64,000 nucleotides of DNA from Devosia sp. (lineage in GTDB: Bacteria > Pseudomonadota > Alphaproteobacteria > Rhizobiales > Devosiaceae), in the NCBI GenBank assembly GCA_015234425.1, contig JADGNE010000054.1:1-64000 (forward strand). Direction: 5' to 3'. Positions 45,973 through 55,380 of this stretch are shown in pieces (the stretch's first letter is position 1; each line of letters begins with the position of its first letter). A program made the translations under genes and the position numbers. Below the pieces are notes generated by a model, which saw only the letters and a program-made list of their open reading frames with translations, was not told the origin of the DNA and did no database searches.

Positions 45973-46701
45973 TCAAGGCACTGAATACCCCGCCGCCTCG
46001 ATCACCGCCACGGCATCATCGCTCTGCAAAAACTCCAGAAAAGCGATGGCCGCCGGATTGCTCTCGCCATGTTTCAGCAGCACCGCCCCCTGGGCAATCG
46101 GCGCGTGAAACGCCTCCGGAACCAGCCAAATGTTGGCCTTTCCGATCACCTGGCTTGCGGCGACAAAGCCGAACTCGGCATTGCCGGTTTCAACGAACTG
46201 CAGCGTCTGCGAAATGGTCTCGCCCCAGACGATTTTGGGTTCTATGGCGTCATAAAACCCAAGCGCCTCAAGCGTTTCAACCGCGGCCTTGCCATAGGGC
46301 GCTGCCTGCGGATCGGCAAGGGCAATCCGGCTGAACGCACTCGTCAAAGCTTCGGCGCCCGCACTTAAATCCCGCCCCGGCCCATAAAGCGCAAGCCGTC
46401 CCTCGGCGTAGATGAAGAAGCTGTCCGGCGCCGCATGGCCGTCTTCGATGGCCCGGCGCGGTCGGTCCGTATCGGCCGCCAAAAACACATCAAACGGCGC
46501 CGCCTGGCTGATCCGCCCATAAAGCGCCCCGGTCGCCCCAAAACTGAGCCGCACTTCATGCCCGGTCTCGGCCGTGAACCGCCCGGCCAACACCTCGGCA
46601 ACAGCCGTAAAATTGGCCGCCACCGCAATCGTCGCCGTCTCCGCCCGCGCTGGCAGCGCCGTCAGCAACATGGCGATGAGGCAGGCAGTAAGGCGCAGCA
46701 T
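45973..46701 (-). CDS. modA: Molybdate ABC transporter substrate-binding protein ModA
   Basis: A 242-residue periplasmic oxyanion-binding protein with a signal peptide of about 20 residues (ending LPARA). ANFTAVAEVLAG, LSFGATGALYG and FDVFLAADTDRP in the first third and the FGFVAASQV stretch near the C-terminus are ModA signatures. Start at ATG 46701 (GGAG nine bases upstream) rather than GTG 46710. Encoded just downstream of a sulfatase on the same strand, so sulfate or tungstate binding should also be considered. Confidence 0.92.
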   Translation of the reverse strand: MLRLTACLIAMLLTALPARAETATIAVAANFTAVAEVLAGRFTAETGHEVRLSFGATGALYGRISQAAPFDVFLAADTDRPRRAIEDGHAAPDSFFIYAEGRLALYGPGRDLSAGAEALTSAFSRIALADPQAAPYGKAAVETLEALGFYDAIEPKIVWGETISQTLQFVETGNAEFGFVAASQVIGKANIWLVPEAFHAPIAQGAVLLKHGESNPAAIAFLEFLQSDDAVAVIEAAGYSVP

Positions 46702-46766
46702 CAGGAGCACTCCAAGCGTGAGCTGATCGATGCGCTATCCGGATTTTTGAGGCAAGGGCTGAAAGA

Positions 46767-48245
46767 TCACAGTGTCTTGGTCGCCGCATTGGGATCGCGG
46801 AAGGGCAGGGGCGGATAGTGCAAGCCGCGCTGCCCCGAAAGGCCTCGATTGGGTTTCGGGCCGGCATAGGTGGCCTTGCATCCGATCCACTCGTCGCCCC
46901 GCACATAGTCGAGATCCCCGCCATAGAGCGCGTCGCGCAAAACGCCCTGCAGCCGGGCGAGCACCGCGGCATAATCCGACGACGCCACCAGATTTTGCCG
47001 CTCCTCGGGATCGGTCTCGAGGTCGAACAGCTGGAAATGATTTCCGGCGGGATACCAGATCAGCTTGTGGCGGCCATCATGGATCATGCGGCTGGCGTCG
47101 AGCCCTTCCGAGCACTCGCCATAAAAATAGTCCCGCCGCGCGTCGCCGATCATCGATCGTCCGGTCATCGTGTCGGGCGGGGTTATCCCGGCCAGATCGA
47201 GAAGCGTGGGCATCACATCCTGCAGGCCGACCAGTCGGTCATCGATCGAACCGGGCTGGATGCGGTCCGCGTCCGAGGCCGCGCCCAGCACGATCATCGG
47301 CACATTGGCGGAAGCCTCATAGGCCAGCCGCTTGGCATAAAGCCCGTGGTCGCCCAGCATGTCGCCATGGTCGGCGGTAAAGACGATGATGGTGTCGTCC
47401 AGAATGCCTTCTTCGCGCAGCGTGCCGATGATCAGTCGCAACTGGTGATCGACATGGGTGCAGAGCGCATAATAGGCCCGCCGCATGTCGTCGCGCTGGG
47501 CTGGCGGCAGATCGGTCCAATAATCGCGCACGGCTTGAAGCGCGGGCGGCAGGTCTGCGTCCGGAGCGGACCAATCGGCGGTGATCGGCTGGGGCATGTC
47601 GCGGCGTGCATAGCGCTCAATGTAGCTCGCGGGCGGCACCAGCGGCGGATGCGGCGCGGTGTAGGACACGTACCAGAGGCCCGGGCGCGTGGGATCGCGC
47701 CTCTTGATCGTCCGGCACGCCTGGAAGGTGATCCAGTTGGTGACATGCAGATGCTCGGGCAGATGCCAGCTGCGCCAGCCATATTCATTATTGCCCATGC
47801 CGTGGAAGAAGTGCTGCCCGGCAAAGCCATTGTCGGCGAGGAACACCTCATAGTCGTCGACACAGCCATTGAGCTGGCGGCCTTCCTCGGCGAGGATCAC
47901 ATCGTCAAAGCCGATCCGGTCGCGCTGCGGATAGACATGCAGCTTGCCGATCGCCGTCGCCTGATAGCCGGCGTTCCGAAAAGTCTCTGCCAGCGTCGGC
48001 AAGTCCGGCATGCCCAGCGTGCCCTGCGCCACGCGGTCGCCATGCGTGCGCGGATCGGTGCCGGTCATCAGCGTGCGGCGGGCGGGCACGCAGATCGGTG
48101 TTTCCGAATAGGCATTGGTAAAGCGCCGACCGGCCTTGGCCAGCATGTCGAGTGTGGGCGTTTCGACCACGGGGTGCCCGGCGCAGCCGAGCACCTTGGC
48201 GGCCCATTCATCGACCGTGACCAGAAGAACGTTTTTTTGGGTCAT
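46767..48245 (-). CDS. Sulfatase (formylglycine-dependent)
   Basis: A 492-residue sulfatase that hydrolyses sulfate esters. The activation motif is CVPAR with Cys52, to be converted to formylglycine; no sulfatase-maturing enzyme is visible in the window. The N-terminal Asp of VTVDEW and the FTADHGDMLGDHGLY stretch supply metal ligands. No signal peptide, so the substrate would be cytosolic after import. The gene lies between an ABC binding protein (65 bp upstream) and modA on one strand. Choline sulfate or another small sulfate ester is possible. Confidence 0.92.
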   Translation of the reverse strand: MTQKNVLLVTVDEWAAKVLGCAGHPVVETPTLDMLAKAGRRFTNAYSETPICVPARRTLMTGTDPRTHGDRVAQGTLGMPDLPTLAETFRNAGYQATAIGKLHVYPQRDRIGFDDVILAEEGRQLNGCVDDYEVFLADNGFAGQHFFHGMGNNEYGWRSWHLPEHLHVTNWITFQACRTIKRRDPTRPGLWYVSYTAPHPPLVPPASYIERYARRDMPQPITADWSAPDADLPPALQAVRDYWTDLPPAQRDDMRRAYYALCTHVDHQLRLIIGTLREEGILDDTIIVFTADHGDMLGDHGLYAKRLAYEASANVPMIVLGAASDADRIQPGSIDDRLVGLQDVMPTLLDLAGITPPDTMTGRSMIGDARRDYFYGECSEGLDASRMIHDGRHKLIWYPAGNHFQLFDLETDPEERQNLVASSDYAAVLARLQGVLRDALYGGDLDYVRGDEWIGCKATYAGPKPNRGLSGQRGLHYPPLPFRDPNAATKTL

Positions 48246-48310
48246 GCGCTTGCCTTCCATTCCCGCCAAGGCCACCCGACAAAAGCCGGATGGCCCAGAG
48301 TATCATGCGA

Positions 48311-49600
48311 TCAGCTGCGGGCCAGAATGGCTTCAGCTTCAGACAGCAGCGAAGAGGCGCCGTCCTCGGGCGAGGCGGCTTCAAAACCGACTTCCTGACT
48401 GATGCGCTGCAGCACGGTCGTGACTTCGCCAGCGCCGGGCGGTGCGAGTGGCGGCAGGGCGCCGACATACTGGTTGATGCTGGCGACATAATCGACCGAG
48501 GCGCTTTCCGCCGGGCTGATCAGCGGCGCGATGGCTTCCTGAATTTTCGGGTCCACCGGAATGCCGCGCTCCGCGCCGAGGATCTTTGCCGCCTCGATAT
48601 CCTGGGTGAAGTAGGCGAGGAAATCGACCGCCAGCTCAGGATCGGGCGTGGTCGCCGAAATGCTGACGCGGGTTGCGGGGCGCAGATAGTGGCCCGGCGC
48701 TGCATCGGCCGAGATCAGCGGATAGGCGATGAGACCAACGCTGTCCTGCATGGCATTGCGCGTCGGACCAATGGCATTGGCGAGCCCGAACGCCAGCGCG
48801 GCGCGCTGCTGCACCAGCATGCTGGTTTCAACGGTGTTGAGATCGGTCGCCTGCACATCTGCCGGCACGCAGGCACCGGATTTGCGCATATCCTGCCAGA
48901 GGGCAAACCAGTCGCGCGCGTCCGTGGTGTCAAAGGCAATCTCGCCATCGGCAGTATAGAGCGCCTTGCCGCGCTGGCGCAGGAAGTTTTCGAAGGGCAC
49001 TTCGACGCCGCTGGCATCGGCAAGCCCGAACATGCCGCTGCGCTTGGTCGCCGCCTTGAAGGCCAGCGCGCGTTCGGCGAGTTCTTCATAGGTAATGCCC
49101 GATTTTGGGGCTTCGACGCCGGCCTCTTCCCAGGCGGTTTCGTTGACATGGCAGGCCGCCACATTGACGCCGAAGCTGATGCCGTAGAGCTTGCCATCGG
49201 CGCCGCGATTGGCATCGACCTGATCGGCGGGAATGGCGCTGAGATCAAGCTTGTTGCCGAGATATCCGTCGAGCGGCAGCAGGGCGCCGCGCGAGGCATA
49301 TTCGGAGAGATAGCGGAAATCCATCTGGATGATGTCGGGCGCCGCATCGCCGACAATCTGGGTGGCGAGGCGCGGCCAGAAGTCGGCAAAGGACGCCGTC
49401 TCTCCCATGACCGTCACACCTGGATTGGCGGCCTGATAGAGGTCGATGACCTTTTCGGTGCGTTCGAGCCGATCGGTATTGCCCCACCAGAACATGCGCA
49501 GGGTTTTCTCCTGTGCGCTGGCGCGGCCGAGGCCAAAGGCCGATGCGAGGCCAAGCACGCTGGTGGCGGCCATAAATTGACGACGATTAAGAATGCTCAT
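48311..49600 (-). CDS. Extracellular solute-binding protein (family 1), Tat-exported
   Basis: A 429-residue binding protein. The N-terminus NRRQFMAATSVLGLASAFG contains a twin-arginine motif and ends with SAQ, indicating Tat export; the mature protein has the family 1 arrangement (APDIIQMDFRYLSEYA, ALAFGLANAIGPT). GGGAGGA lies six bases before the ATG. Family 1 proteins normally serve carbohydrate importers, but no permease or ATPase genes adjoin it. The next gene is a sulfatase, so a sulfated sugar or ester could be the ligand. Confidence 0.88.
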   Translation of the reverse strand: MSILNRRQFMAATSVLGLASAFGLGRASAQEKTLRMFWWGNTDRLERTEKVIDLYQAANPGVTVMGETASFADFWPRLATQIVGDAAPDIIQMDFRYLSEYASRGALLPLDGYLGNKLDLSAIPADQVDANRGADGKLYGISFGVNVAACHVNETAWEEAGVEAPKSGITYEELAERALAFKAATKRSGMFGLADASGVEVPFENFLRQRGKALYTADGEIAFDTTDARDWFALWQDMRKSGACVPADVQATDLNTVETSMLVQQRAALAFGLANAIGPTRNAMQDSVGLIAYPLISADAAPGHYLRPATRVSISATTPDPELAVDFLAYFTQDIEAAKILGAERGIPVDPKIQEAIAPLISPAESASVDYVASINQYVGALPPLAPPGAGEVTTVLQRISQEVGFEAASPEDGASSLLSEAEAILARS

Positions 49601-49740
49601 GAAAATCCTCCCGATTATCAAATAAGTTGGCCGGACTTTTCTTGTATGGAAGCCTTCCGTCAAGCCCGCCAGCGCAGAATTTCGTCTGCGCGAATGCGAC
49701 ATTCGGATGGTTTCGGCCAGCGGACCGAAGCAGGCGGCAA

Positions 49741-49773
49741 ACAAAAAGGCGAGCACCCAAGGGGCACCCGCCT
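49741..49773 (-). terminator. Terminator downstream of the KDPG aldolase gene
   Basis: On the minus strand a 12-bp stem with three G-T pairs (49773-49747) closes on a CTT loop and is followed by TTTTTGTTT. It lies 30 bp after the aldolase stop codon. Confidence 0.8.
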
Positions 49774-49801
49774 GATGTTCGGAAAGAGGATGTGAGCGAG
49801 G

Positions 49802-50437
49802 TCAGCCGCGCAGCGCGCTGGCTTCCCTGGCGAGGGCTTCGATGCGGGCGAAGTCGCCGCTTTCGATTGCGTCATTGGGCATGATCCACGAGCCGCCGAC
49901 GCAGATGACATTGGGCAGCGCCAGATAGGTCTTGGCCTTGATCACGTCGATGCCGCCGGTGGGGCAGAAGGTGATGTCGGGCAGGGGCGAGGCAAAGGCC
50001 TTCAGCACCGGCGCGCCGCCCAGCGCTTCGGCTGGGAAGAACTTGAGGAACGAATACCCCCGCTCGGCAGCGGCCATGGCTTCGGTCGGGGTGCCGATGC
50101 CCGGCAGCAGCGGGATCGATACATCGTCGGCTGCATCGAGCAGGCGCGGCGAGGCGCCCGGCGACACCATGAAGCGGCAGCCCACATCGACCGAGGCGCG
50201 CATATGGACTTCATTGCGAACCGTCCCGGAGCCGACGATGGCGCCGGTCACCTTGGCCATTTCTTCCATGACCTTGAGCGCATTGGGCGTGCGCAGCGTC
50301 ACTTCGAGAATGGGCAATCCGCCTGCCACCAGCGCCTCGGCCAGCGGCCGCGCCTTGGAAACGTCATCGAGGATGATGACCGGGACCACGGGGGCCAGCG
50401 TCAGGATGGAGCGGATGGCATTGGCGTCTTGCGGCAT
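49802..50437 (-). CDS. eda: KDPG/KHG aldolase
   Basis: A 211-residue class I aldolase of the Entner-Doudoroff pathway, cleaving 2-keto-3-deoxy-6-phosphogluconate to pyruvate and glyceraldehyde 3-phosphate. LEVTLRTPNA holds the catalytic Glu and KFFPAEALGG the Schiff-base Lys. TFCPTGGI matches the phosphate-binding region. GAGGAT precedes the ATG. It ends with its own terminator, and its upstream gap faces nadA divergently. No edd or other pathway genes are adjacent. Confidence 0.95.
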   Translation of the reverse strand: MPQDANAIRSILTLAPVVPVIILDDVSKARPLAEALVAGGLPILEVTLRTPNALKVMEEMAKVTGAIVGSGTVRNEVHMRASVDVGCRFMVSPGASPRLLDAADDVSIPLLPGIGTPTEAMAAAERGYSFLKFFPAEALGGAPVLKAFASPLPDITFCPTGGIDVIKAKTYLALPNVICVGGSWIMPNDAIESGDFARIEALAREASALRG

Positions 50438-50568
50438 GGACGATCCTCGTCTGGCTCAGAAAACTCAGCGCAAGGGTTAGGACTTGCCCACAAAAGCTGC
50501 AAGAGCGTTCATTGAAAAGAAAGACGAAAATACCTAGGTTCCGGCACACTTAGGCGGAGGATGGCCCC

Positions 50569-51636
50569 ATGGTTCACACGATCAACGCAATTACTCCGCT
50601 CAGCGAAGCGCGCGAGATCCTCGCCCAGCACTTCGACCTGAAGTTCTCCAAGGCCATCGAGCGTGCGACCGACAAGATTTTCGAGCGGGTCCGCCACCAG
50701 ATCCCCGAGATCGAGTGGAGCTATTATGCGCCGCTGATCTTCCAGATCAACAAGCTCAAGGCCGAGAAGGACGCGGTTATCCTGGCGCATAATTACCAGA
50801 CGCCGCAGATCTATCACGGCGTTGCCGACGTGGTGGGCGACAGCCTGCAGCTGGCCATTGAGGCCACCAAGGTGCGCCAGCAGGTGATCGTCCAGTGCGG
50901 CGTGCACTTCATGGCCGAGACCTCAAAGCTTCTCAATCCGACCAAGACGGTGCTCATCCCCGATAGCCGCGCCGGCTGTTCGCTGTCGGAATCGATCACC
51001 GCCGAGGATGTGATGGCCATGCGCGCCCGCTATCCCGGCGTCCCGGTGGTGACCTATGTGAACACCTCTGCGGCCGTGAAGGCGGTGACCGATGTCTGCT
51101 GCACCTCGTCCAACGCGCTCGACATCGTCAATCGCGTCGAGGGTGACAGTGTCATCATGATCCCGGACCAGTACCTGGCCCAGAACACCGCCAAGAAGAC
51201 GCACAAAAAGATCATCACCTGGGCCGGCGCCTGCGAGGTCCACGAGACCTTTACCGCCGAGGACATTTCCGAGCTGCGCCACGCCTATCCCACGGCCAAG
51301 ATCATCGCCCACCCCGAATGCCCTCCCGAGGTGATCGATGCGGTGGACTTTGCAGGCTCGACCGCCGCCATGATCGACTGGGTGAAATCCACCAGGCCGG
51401 CCCGCGTCGTCATGGTCACCGAATGCTCCATGTCCGATAACGTAGCCAGCGAAACCACGGGGGTCGATTTCCTGCGCGGCTGCAACATCTGCCCGCACAT
51501 GAAGCGCATCAATCTCGAAAACGTGCTGTGGAGCCTCCACACCATGACCGAGGAAGTCATCGTCCCCGAAGACCTCATCGCCCCCGCCCGCGCCGCAGTG
51601 GAGCGCATGATCGAATTGAGCCGGAAGGGGGATTAA
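50569..51636 (+). CDS. nadA: Quinolinate synthase
   Basis: A 355-residue [4Fe-4S] enzyme making quinolinate from iminoaspartate and dihydroxyacetone phosphate. [12 protein letters not shown] (phosphate contact), [15 protein letters not shown] and [13 protein letters not shown] carry the cluster and active-site Cys and His residues. GGAGGA precedes the ATG. Divergent from eda. nadB and nadC, usually nearby, are not in the window. Confidence 0.96.
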   Translation: MVHTINAITPLSEAREILAQHFDLKFSKAIERATDKIFERVRHQIPEIEWSYYAPLIFQINKLKAEKDAVILAHNYQTPQIYHGVADVVGDSLQLAIEATKVRQQVIVQCGVHFMAETSKLLNPTKTVLIPDSRAGCSLSESITAEDVMAMRARYPGVPVVTYVNTSAAVKAVTDVCCTSSNALDIVNRVEGDSVIMIPDQYLAQNTAKKTHKKIITWAGACEVHETFTAEDISELRHAYPTAKIIAHPECPPEVIDAVDFAGSTAAMIDWVKSTRPARVVMVTECSMSDNVASETTGVDFLRGCNICPHMKRINLENVLWSLHTMTEEVIVPEDLIAPARAAVERMIELSRKGD

Positions 51637-51638
51637 GG

Positions 51639-51748
51639 CCCCCACCTAACCTCCCCCGGAAGACGGGGGAGGGACGGATCGCGTTTGCGGCGATCTCGGT
51701 GAGCCACCGGCTGGTCCCTCCCCCTACCAGGGGGAGGCTAGGAGGGGG
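51639..51748. repeat. About 110-bp palindromic intergenic element, copy A
   Basis: Fills the gap between convergent nadA and a glycosyltransferase gene. Ends: CCCCCACCTAACCTCCCCC (51639-51657) and the near-complementary GGGGGAGGCTAGGAGGGGG (51730-51748). Inner hairpins sit at both ends. Its reverse complement aligns over the whole length with the element at 55381, sharing AGCCGGT and GCAAACGCGAT blocks. Confidence 0.85.
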
Positions 51749-51752
51749 TCAA

Positions 51753-52847
51753 TCACCGCCCCGCCAAAAGCCGCCGATAAAGCTCCAGATACGCCCCGGC
51801 CATGTCCTCGGCGCGGAACATGTTTTCAAACCGCGCCCGGGCGCCATGGCCAAATGCCACAGCCCGGTCCGGAGAAGCGGCCAGCGTCCGCATCGCCGCC
51901 CCGAGTGCGGAAACATCTTCCGGCGGCACCACCAGCCCGGTCTCGCCGGCAAGGTTCACGAAACTCGTGCCCGTGCCGATCTCGCAGGAGATCATCGCCC
52001 TGCCGGCCCGCGCAGCTTCCGCCAGCGCTACGCCGAAAGCTTCAGAGCGCAAATGCGAGGGGAACACGAAGGCCCGGCTCAATTCCAGCAGCGCGATCTT
52101 GTCTTCATCCGACACGGAGCCGACAAAGCGCACGCTCGGGCCCCCCATTTCGGCCCATTCGGCCGTGTCGCCGCCGCCAGCGACCACCACGGGCAGGCCA
52201 GTTTCCCGCGCCGCCGCCATCAAAAACTGCAGGCCCTTGTAGTAGCGCAGCGCGCCGACGAAGAGGAAAAATCCGCTCCCCACTTTTTCCCGCCAGCTCT
52301 CGACGAGGGCTGCCGCCGGCGGCAGCACATCAGGGATTCCGATCGGAACAACGCTGGTCTTGCCCGGAAATTTCGCCAGCACCGCGCTGGTGCGCACATA
52401 ATTGGGCGAGGTCGCGACGATGGCGTCCACCGACCGCAGGAATGCGTTCTGCACCGGCGCATAGAGTTTGAGCAAATTCTTCTGCCGCACGATGTCGGAA
52501 TGATAGGTGACAACGCTGGGCGCCTTCGGGCGGCCGAGGAGGTGGAGCAGGTCGGCCATAGGCCAGGGGAAGTGGTAATTGACGATGTCGGCGTCGGCCG
52601 CGAGCCGTCGAAACAGCCCAAAACCCGACACCGATAGCCCTGCCGAGGCGATATTGATGTCCTGCCGCGCAAGATGGACGGTGTGATTGTCGACCGTCCG
52701 GACGCTGCCGCCACGGTCCTTGCTGAGCGCGAGGACCTGGCTCTCGACCCCATGCGGCACCATGCCTTCAGCGAGGGCATGGATCACGCGCGGCACGCCG
52801 GTGAAGTCATCCGGCAGATAGGTCTTGTAGACGTGCAGAACCCGCAA
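51753..52847 (-). CDS. Glycosyltransferase family 4
   Basis: A 364-residue GT-B glycosyltransferase. N-terminal MRVLHVYKTYLPDDFTGVPR is the acceptor-domain start. The donor domain has PIGIPDV, FVGALRYYKG and the E-x7-E type motif in SEAFGVALAEA near the C-terminus. The frame starts with TTG at 52847, supported by AAGGAGA six bases upstream. It sits divergent to manC, suggesting a role in the same polysaccharide, possibly mannose or rhamnose transfer. Donor unknown. Confidence 0.9.
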   Translation of the reverse strand: MRVLHVYKTYLPDDFTGVPRVIHALAEGMVPHGVESQVLALSKDRGGSVRTVDNHTVHLARQDINIASAGLSVSGFGLFRRLAADADIVNYHFPWPMADLLHLLGRPKAPSVVTYHSDIVRQKNLLKLYAPVQNAFLRSVDAIVATSPNYVRTSAVLAKFPGKTSVVPIGIPDVLPPAAALVESWREKVGSGFFLFVGALRYYKGLQFLMAAARETGLPVVVAGGGDTAEWAEMGGPSVRFVGSVSDEDKIALLELSRAFVFPSHLRSEAFGVALAEAARAGRAMISCEIGTGTSFVNLAGETGLVVPPEDVSALGAAMRTLAASPDRAVAFGHGARARFENMFRAEDMAGAYLELYRRLLAGR

Positions 52848-52994
52848 AACCGTCTCCTTGCGTCGTTTTTATGACCAAATGCGCCCGATTTTTCGCGCAT
52901 GGCCGGGTTGCGATAGGCCCTCAGCGGTGGCAATGCGCTGCTGCCTGCGTTATGTGCTTTGCTCAATATCGCCAAGCAGCGCAAGGACAAGCTC

Positions 52995-54416
52995 GTGTCA
53001 TCCATCGTTCCTGTTATTCTCGCTGGGGGTCAGGGAACCCGCCTGTGGCCGAAATCGCGTTCGGCGCGGCCCAAGCAGTTCATCGATCTCATCGGGGGCG
53101 ATAGTCTGTTCCAGCGCAGCCTTGACCGTGTTGGCGACGCCGGCCGCTATAGCCCCGCCATTGTCATTACCAATGCCGAATACCGCTTCCTCGTTGCCGA
53201 GCAGGCTCTGTCCGCCGGTATCGAGGTCGGCGCCATCCTGCTCGAGCCTGTGGCACGCAACACAGCCGCCGCCATCGCGGCCGCGGCCCATCTGGCGCTC
53301 GCCAGCGACGAAGACGCGGTTCTCCACGTCCTTGCGTCCGATCACCTGATCGACGCCAGCCCCGAATATTTTGCCGCCGTCGATGCTGCCGCCGCTGCAG
53401 CGCGCGACGGGCACCTCGTCACCTTCGGCATTACCCCCGATCGCCCGGAAACCGGCTATGGCTATATCGCCATGGGCGAGGCCCTTGGCCTCGGCGCCCA
53501 CAAGGTCGCCGCCTTTGTCGAAAAGCCCAATCTGGAGCGGGCGGAGGAGATGCTGGCCAAGGGCGGCTTTGTCTGGAATTCGGGCATGTTCATGCTGCCC
53601 GCCCGCCAGTTCCTTGCCGAATGCGAAAAGCTGGCGCCCGAGATCTTTGCCGCCTCGCGCGATGCCGTCGCCGGTGCGCACCGGGATCTCGACTTTATCC
53701 GCCTCGAAGAAACATCTTTCGCGTCCTCGCCCAACATCTCGGTCGATTTCGCCATTTTCGAGCGCACCGACAAGGCCGCAGTGCTGCCGGTGAGCTTTGA
53801 TTGGTCCGATCTGGGTGCATGGGATGCGGTCTGGAAGGGCCAGGAGCGCGATGCCCAGGGCAATGCCATCTCTGGCCCGGCAATGGTGTCCAATTCCACC
53901 AATTCGCTCATCGTCTCCGATCACGCCCATGTGGTGGTCGACGGGCTCGACGATGTCGCTGTCATCGCCACCGAAGATGCGGTTTTCGTTGGCCGTCTCA
54001 GCCAGGCCCAGAATGTCGGTGCGCTGGCAAAGCTGCTCAAGGCCGACGACTCCACCCGTGCTTTGACCGAAACCCACAAGACCTCTTACCGGCCCTGGGG
54101 CGGTTATTCGTCCATTCTCATGGGCGAGCGCTTCCAGGTGAAGAAGCTTTTCGTCAAGCCGGGCAAGAAGCTCAGCCTGCAAAAGCATCACCACCGCTCC
54201 GAACATTGGGTCGTTGTCCGCGGCACCGCTGAGGTGACGGTCGATGGCAAGGTGTCGATGCTGTCTGAAAACCAGTCGATCTACCTGCCGCTCGGCTGCA
54301 CTCATCGCCTTGCCAATCCGGGCAAGATCGAGCTCGAGCTCATCGAAGTCCAGACCGGCTCCTATCTCGGCGAAGACGACATCATCCGCATCGAAGACGA
54401 ATTCGGCCGCAGCTGA
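52995..54416 (+). CDS. manC: Mannose-1-phosphate guanylyltransferase / mannose-6-phosphate isomerase
   Basis: A 473-residue bifunctional type II enzyme making GDP-mannose. The N-terminal nucleotidyltransferase motif GGQGTRLWPKSR and PKQF begin the protein, and FVEKP is near residue 175. The C-terminal cupin isomerase domain contains SYRPWGGYSSI, LQKHHHRSEHW and the VVVRGTAEV stretch. The GTG at 52995 has AAGGACA upstream; a TTG 36 bases earlier is less likely. The product feeds the gmd/rmd pathway at 61-63 kb. Confidence 0.94.
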   Translation: MSSIVPVILAGGQGTRLWPKSRSARPKQFIDLIGGDSLFQRSLDRVGDAGRYSPAIVITNAEYRFLVAEQALSAGIEVGAILLEPVARNTAAAIAAAAHLALASDEDAVLHVLASDHLIDASPEYFAAVDAAAAAARDGHLVTFGITPDRPETGYGYIAMGEALGLGAHKVAAFVEKPNLERAEEMLAKGGFVWNSGMFMLPARQFLAECEKLAPEIFAASRDAVAGAHRDLDFIRLEETSFASSPNISVDFAIFERTDKAAVLPVSFDWSDLGAWDAVWKGQERDAQGNAISGPAMVSNSTNSLIVSDHAHVVVDGLDDVAVIATEDAVFVGRLSQAQNVGALAKLLKADDSTRALTETHKTSYRPWGGYSSILMGERFQVKKLFVKPGKKLSLQKHHHRSEHWVVVRGTAEVTVDGKVSMLSENQSIYLPLGCTHRLANPGKIELELIEVQTGSYLGEDDIIRIEDEFGRS

Positions 54417-54441
54417 GTTCTTTCGGGAGCGCCAGAAACGA

Positions 54442-54469
54442 AAATCCCCGCGCGAGCGGGGATTTTTTT
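54442..54469. terminator. Terminator after manC
   Basis: AAATCCCCGC (54442-54451) and GCGGGGATTT (54456-54465) around GCGA, followed by T to 54469. It can also act for the convergent outer-membrane protein gene. Confidence 0.92.
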
Positions 54470-54508
54470 GTTTTCAGGTGCAGCCCGTCAGTTGGCGGCG
54501 GCGAAATT

Positions 54509-55192
54509 CTAGAAGTGGAAGTTGAGGCCCACTTTGCCGACATGGGCGCCGGCGGTCACGTCATAGGCCTGGGCTCCGAGCGAGCCCGCTGGCGCCGTAC
54601 CGGTCAGGCGGTTGTAGCTATATTCCGCCTTGACGCTGATGGCGTCGTTGAGAGCGAGTTCCATGCCGGCGCCGATGGTATAGCCAATCCCGGTGCCCGA
54701 ATAAGAACCGGTCGCGCCCGCGAAGACCGCGGAGGTGTTGGCATTGACGCCGCCCACGGCAAGACCGCCGGTGGCAAACAACAGCACATTGTCAAAGGCC
54801 ATGCCGGCGCGGCCACGCAGCGTGCCCAGCCAGTTGATGTCACCCGAGCAGGTCACACCCACGACGCCGGCACAGGCGGTTGAGACATTGATGCCCGACC
54901 AGGCCACATCGCCCTCGAGGCCAAGCACAAAATTGTCGAACTGGGCGTTGACGCCGGCATTGACGCCAAGCAGACCGCCGCTCCAGTTGATCGTGTCGGT
55001 CAGGCCATTGAGCGCGCCCACGGACTCGGCGGTGCCGCTGCCGTATCCGGCATTGATACCGGCATAAAAGCCGGACCAGTCAAACCCAGCCGATGTATAA
55101 CCACCCTGATCCATGGGGAGATAAAGATCAGCCGCTACTGCGTTTGACGCAAGACCGGCAAGTGCTGCCAAGGCGATTAGTGTGCGTTTCAA
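54509..55192 (-). CDS. Outer-membrane beta-barrel protein
   Basis: A 227-residue secreted protein of the OmpA-like small-barrel type common in rhizobia (Omp25/Omp31-like). The signal peptide of about 20 residues (RTLIALAALAGLASNAVA) is followed by DWSGFYAGINAGYGSG, the typical barrel start, alternating strands, and a C-terminal aromatic residue (NFHF) used for insertion. The start is TTG 55192 with GGGGGAAC upstream. Function probably structural or pore-forming. Confidence 0.9.
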   Translation of the reverse strand: MKRTLIALAALAGLASNAVAADLYLPMDQGGYTSAGFDWSGFYAGINAGYGSGTAESVGALNGLTDTINWSGGLLGVNAGVNAQFDNFVLGLEGDVAWSGINVSTACAGVVGVTCSGDINWLGTLRGRAGMAFDNVLLFATGGLAVGGVNANTSAVFAGATGSYSGTGIGYTIGAGMELALNDAISVKAEYSYNRLTGTAPAGSLGAQAYDVTAGAHVGKVGLNFHF

Positions 55193-55232
55193 AGTCGTTC
55201 CCCCAAATTGACTGAAAGTGATTCTGTTAATC

Positions 55233-55261
55233 ATAATCGTCTTGGTGGCGATTGTTATCAA
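55233..55261 (-). promoter_or_regulatory. Predicted outer-membrane protein promoter
   Basis: On the minus strand TTGATA (55261-55256), 17 bp and GATTAT (55238-55233). It lies 41 bp ahead of the TTG start codon. Confidence 0.55.
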
Positions 55262-55337
55262 CACGCAATTTTTGCCGGGTAATTGTCGTGCAGGGCGGCG
55301 ATGATTTTCCATGCGCCGGCTTATCCCTGCCGTCATT

Positions 55338-55354
55338 GCCCGGCCTGTCCGGGC
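55338..55354. repeat. Palindromic repeat, alphaproteobacterial type
   Basis: GCCCGG, CCTGT, CCGGGC, preceded by GTCATT. It resembles the paired hairpins at 26774-26831. Confidence 0.55.
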
Positions 55355-55380
55355 CATGGAGAATATCGGGGCCGCTAAAA

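Noticed and set aside
46818..48398. 526-codon frame opposite the sulfatase
   Set aside because: No recognisable protein features; the minus-strand sulfatase has complete motifs.
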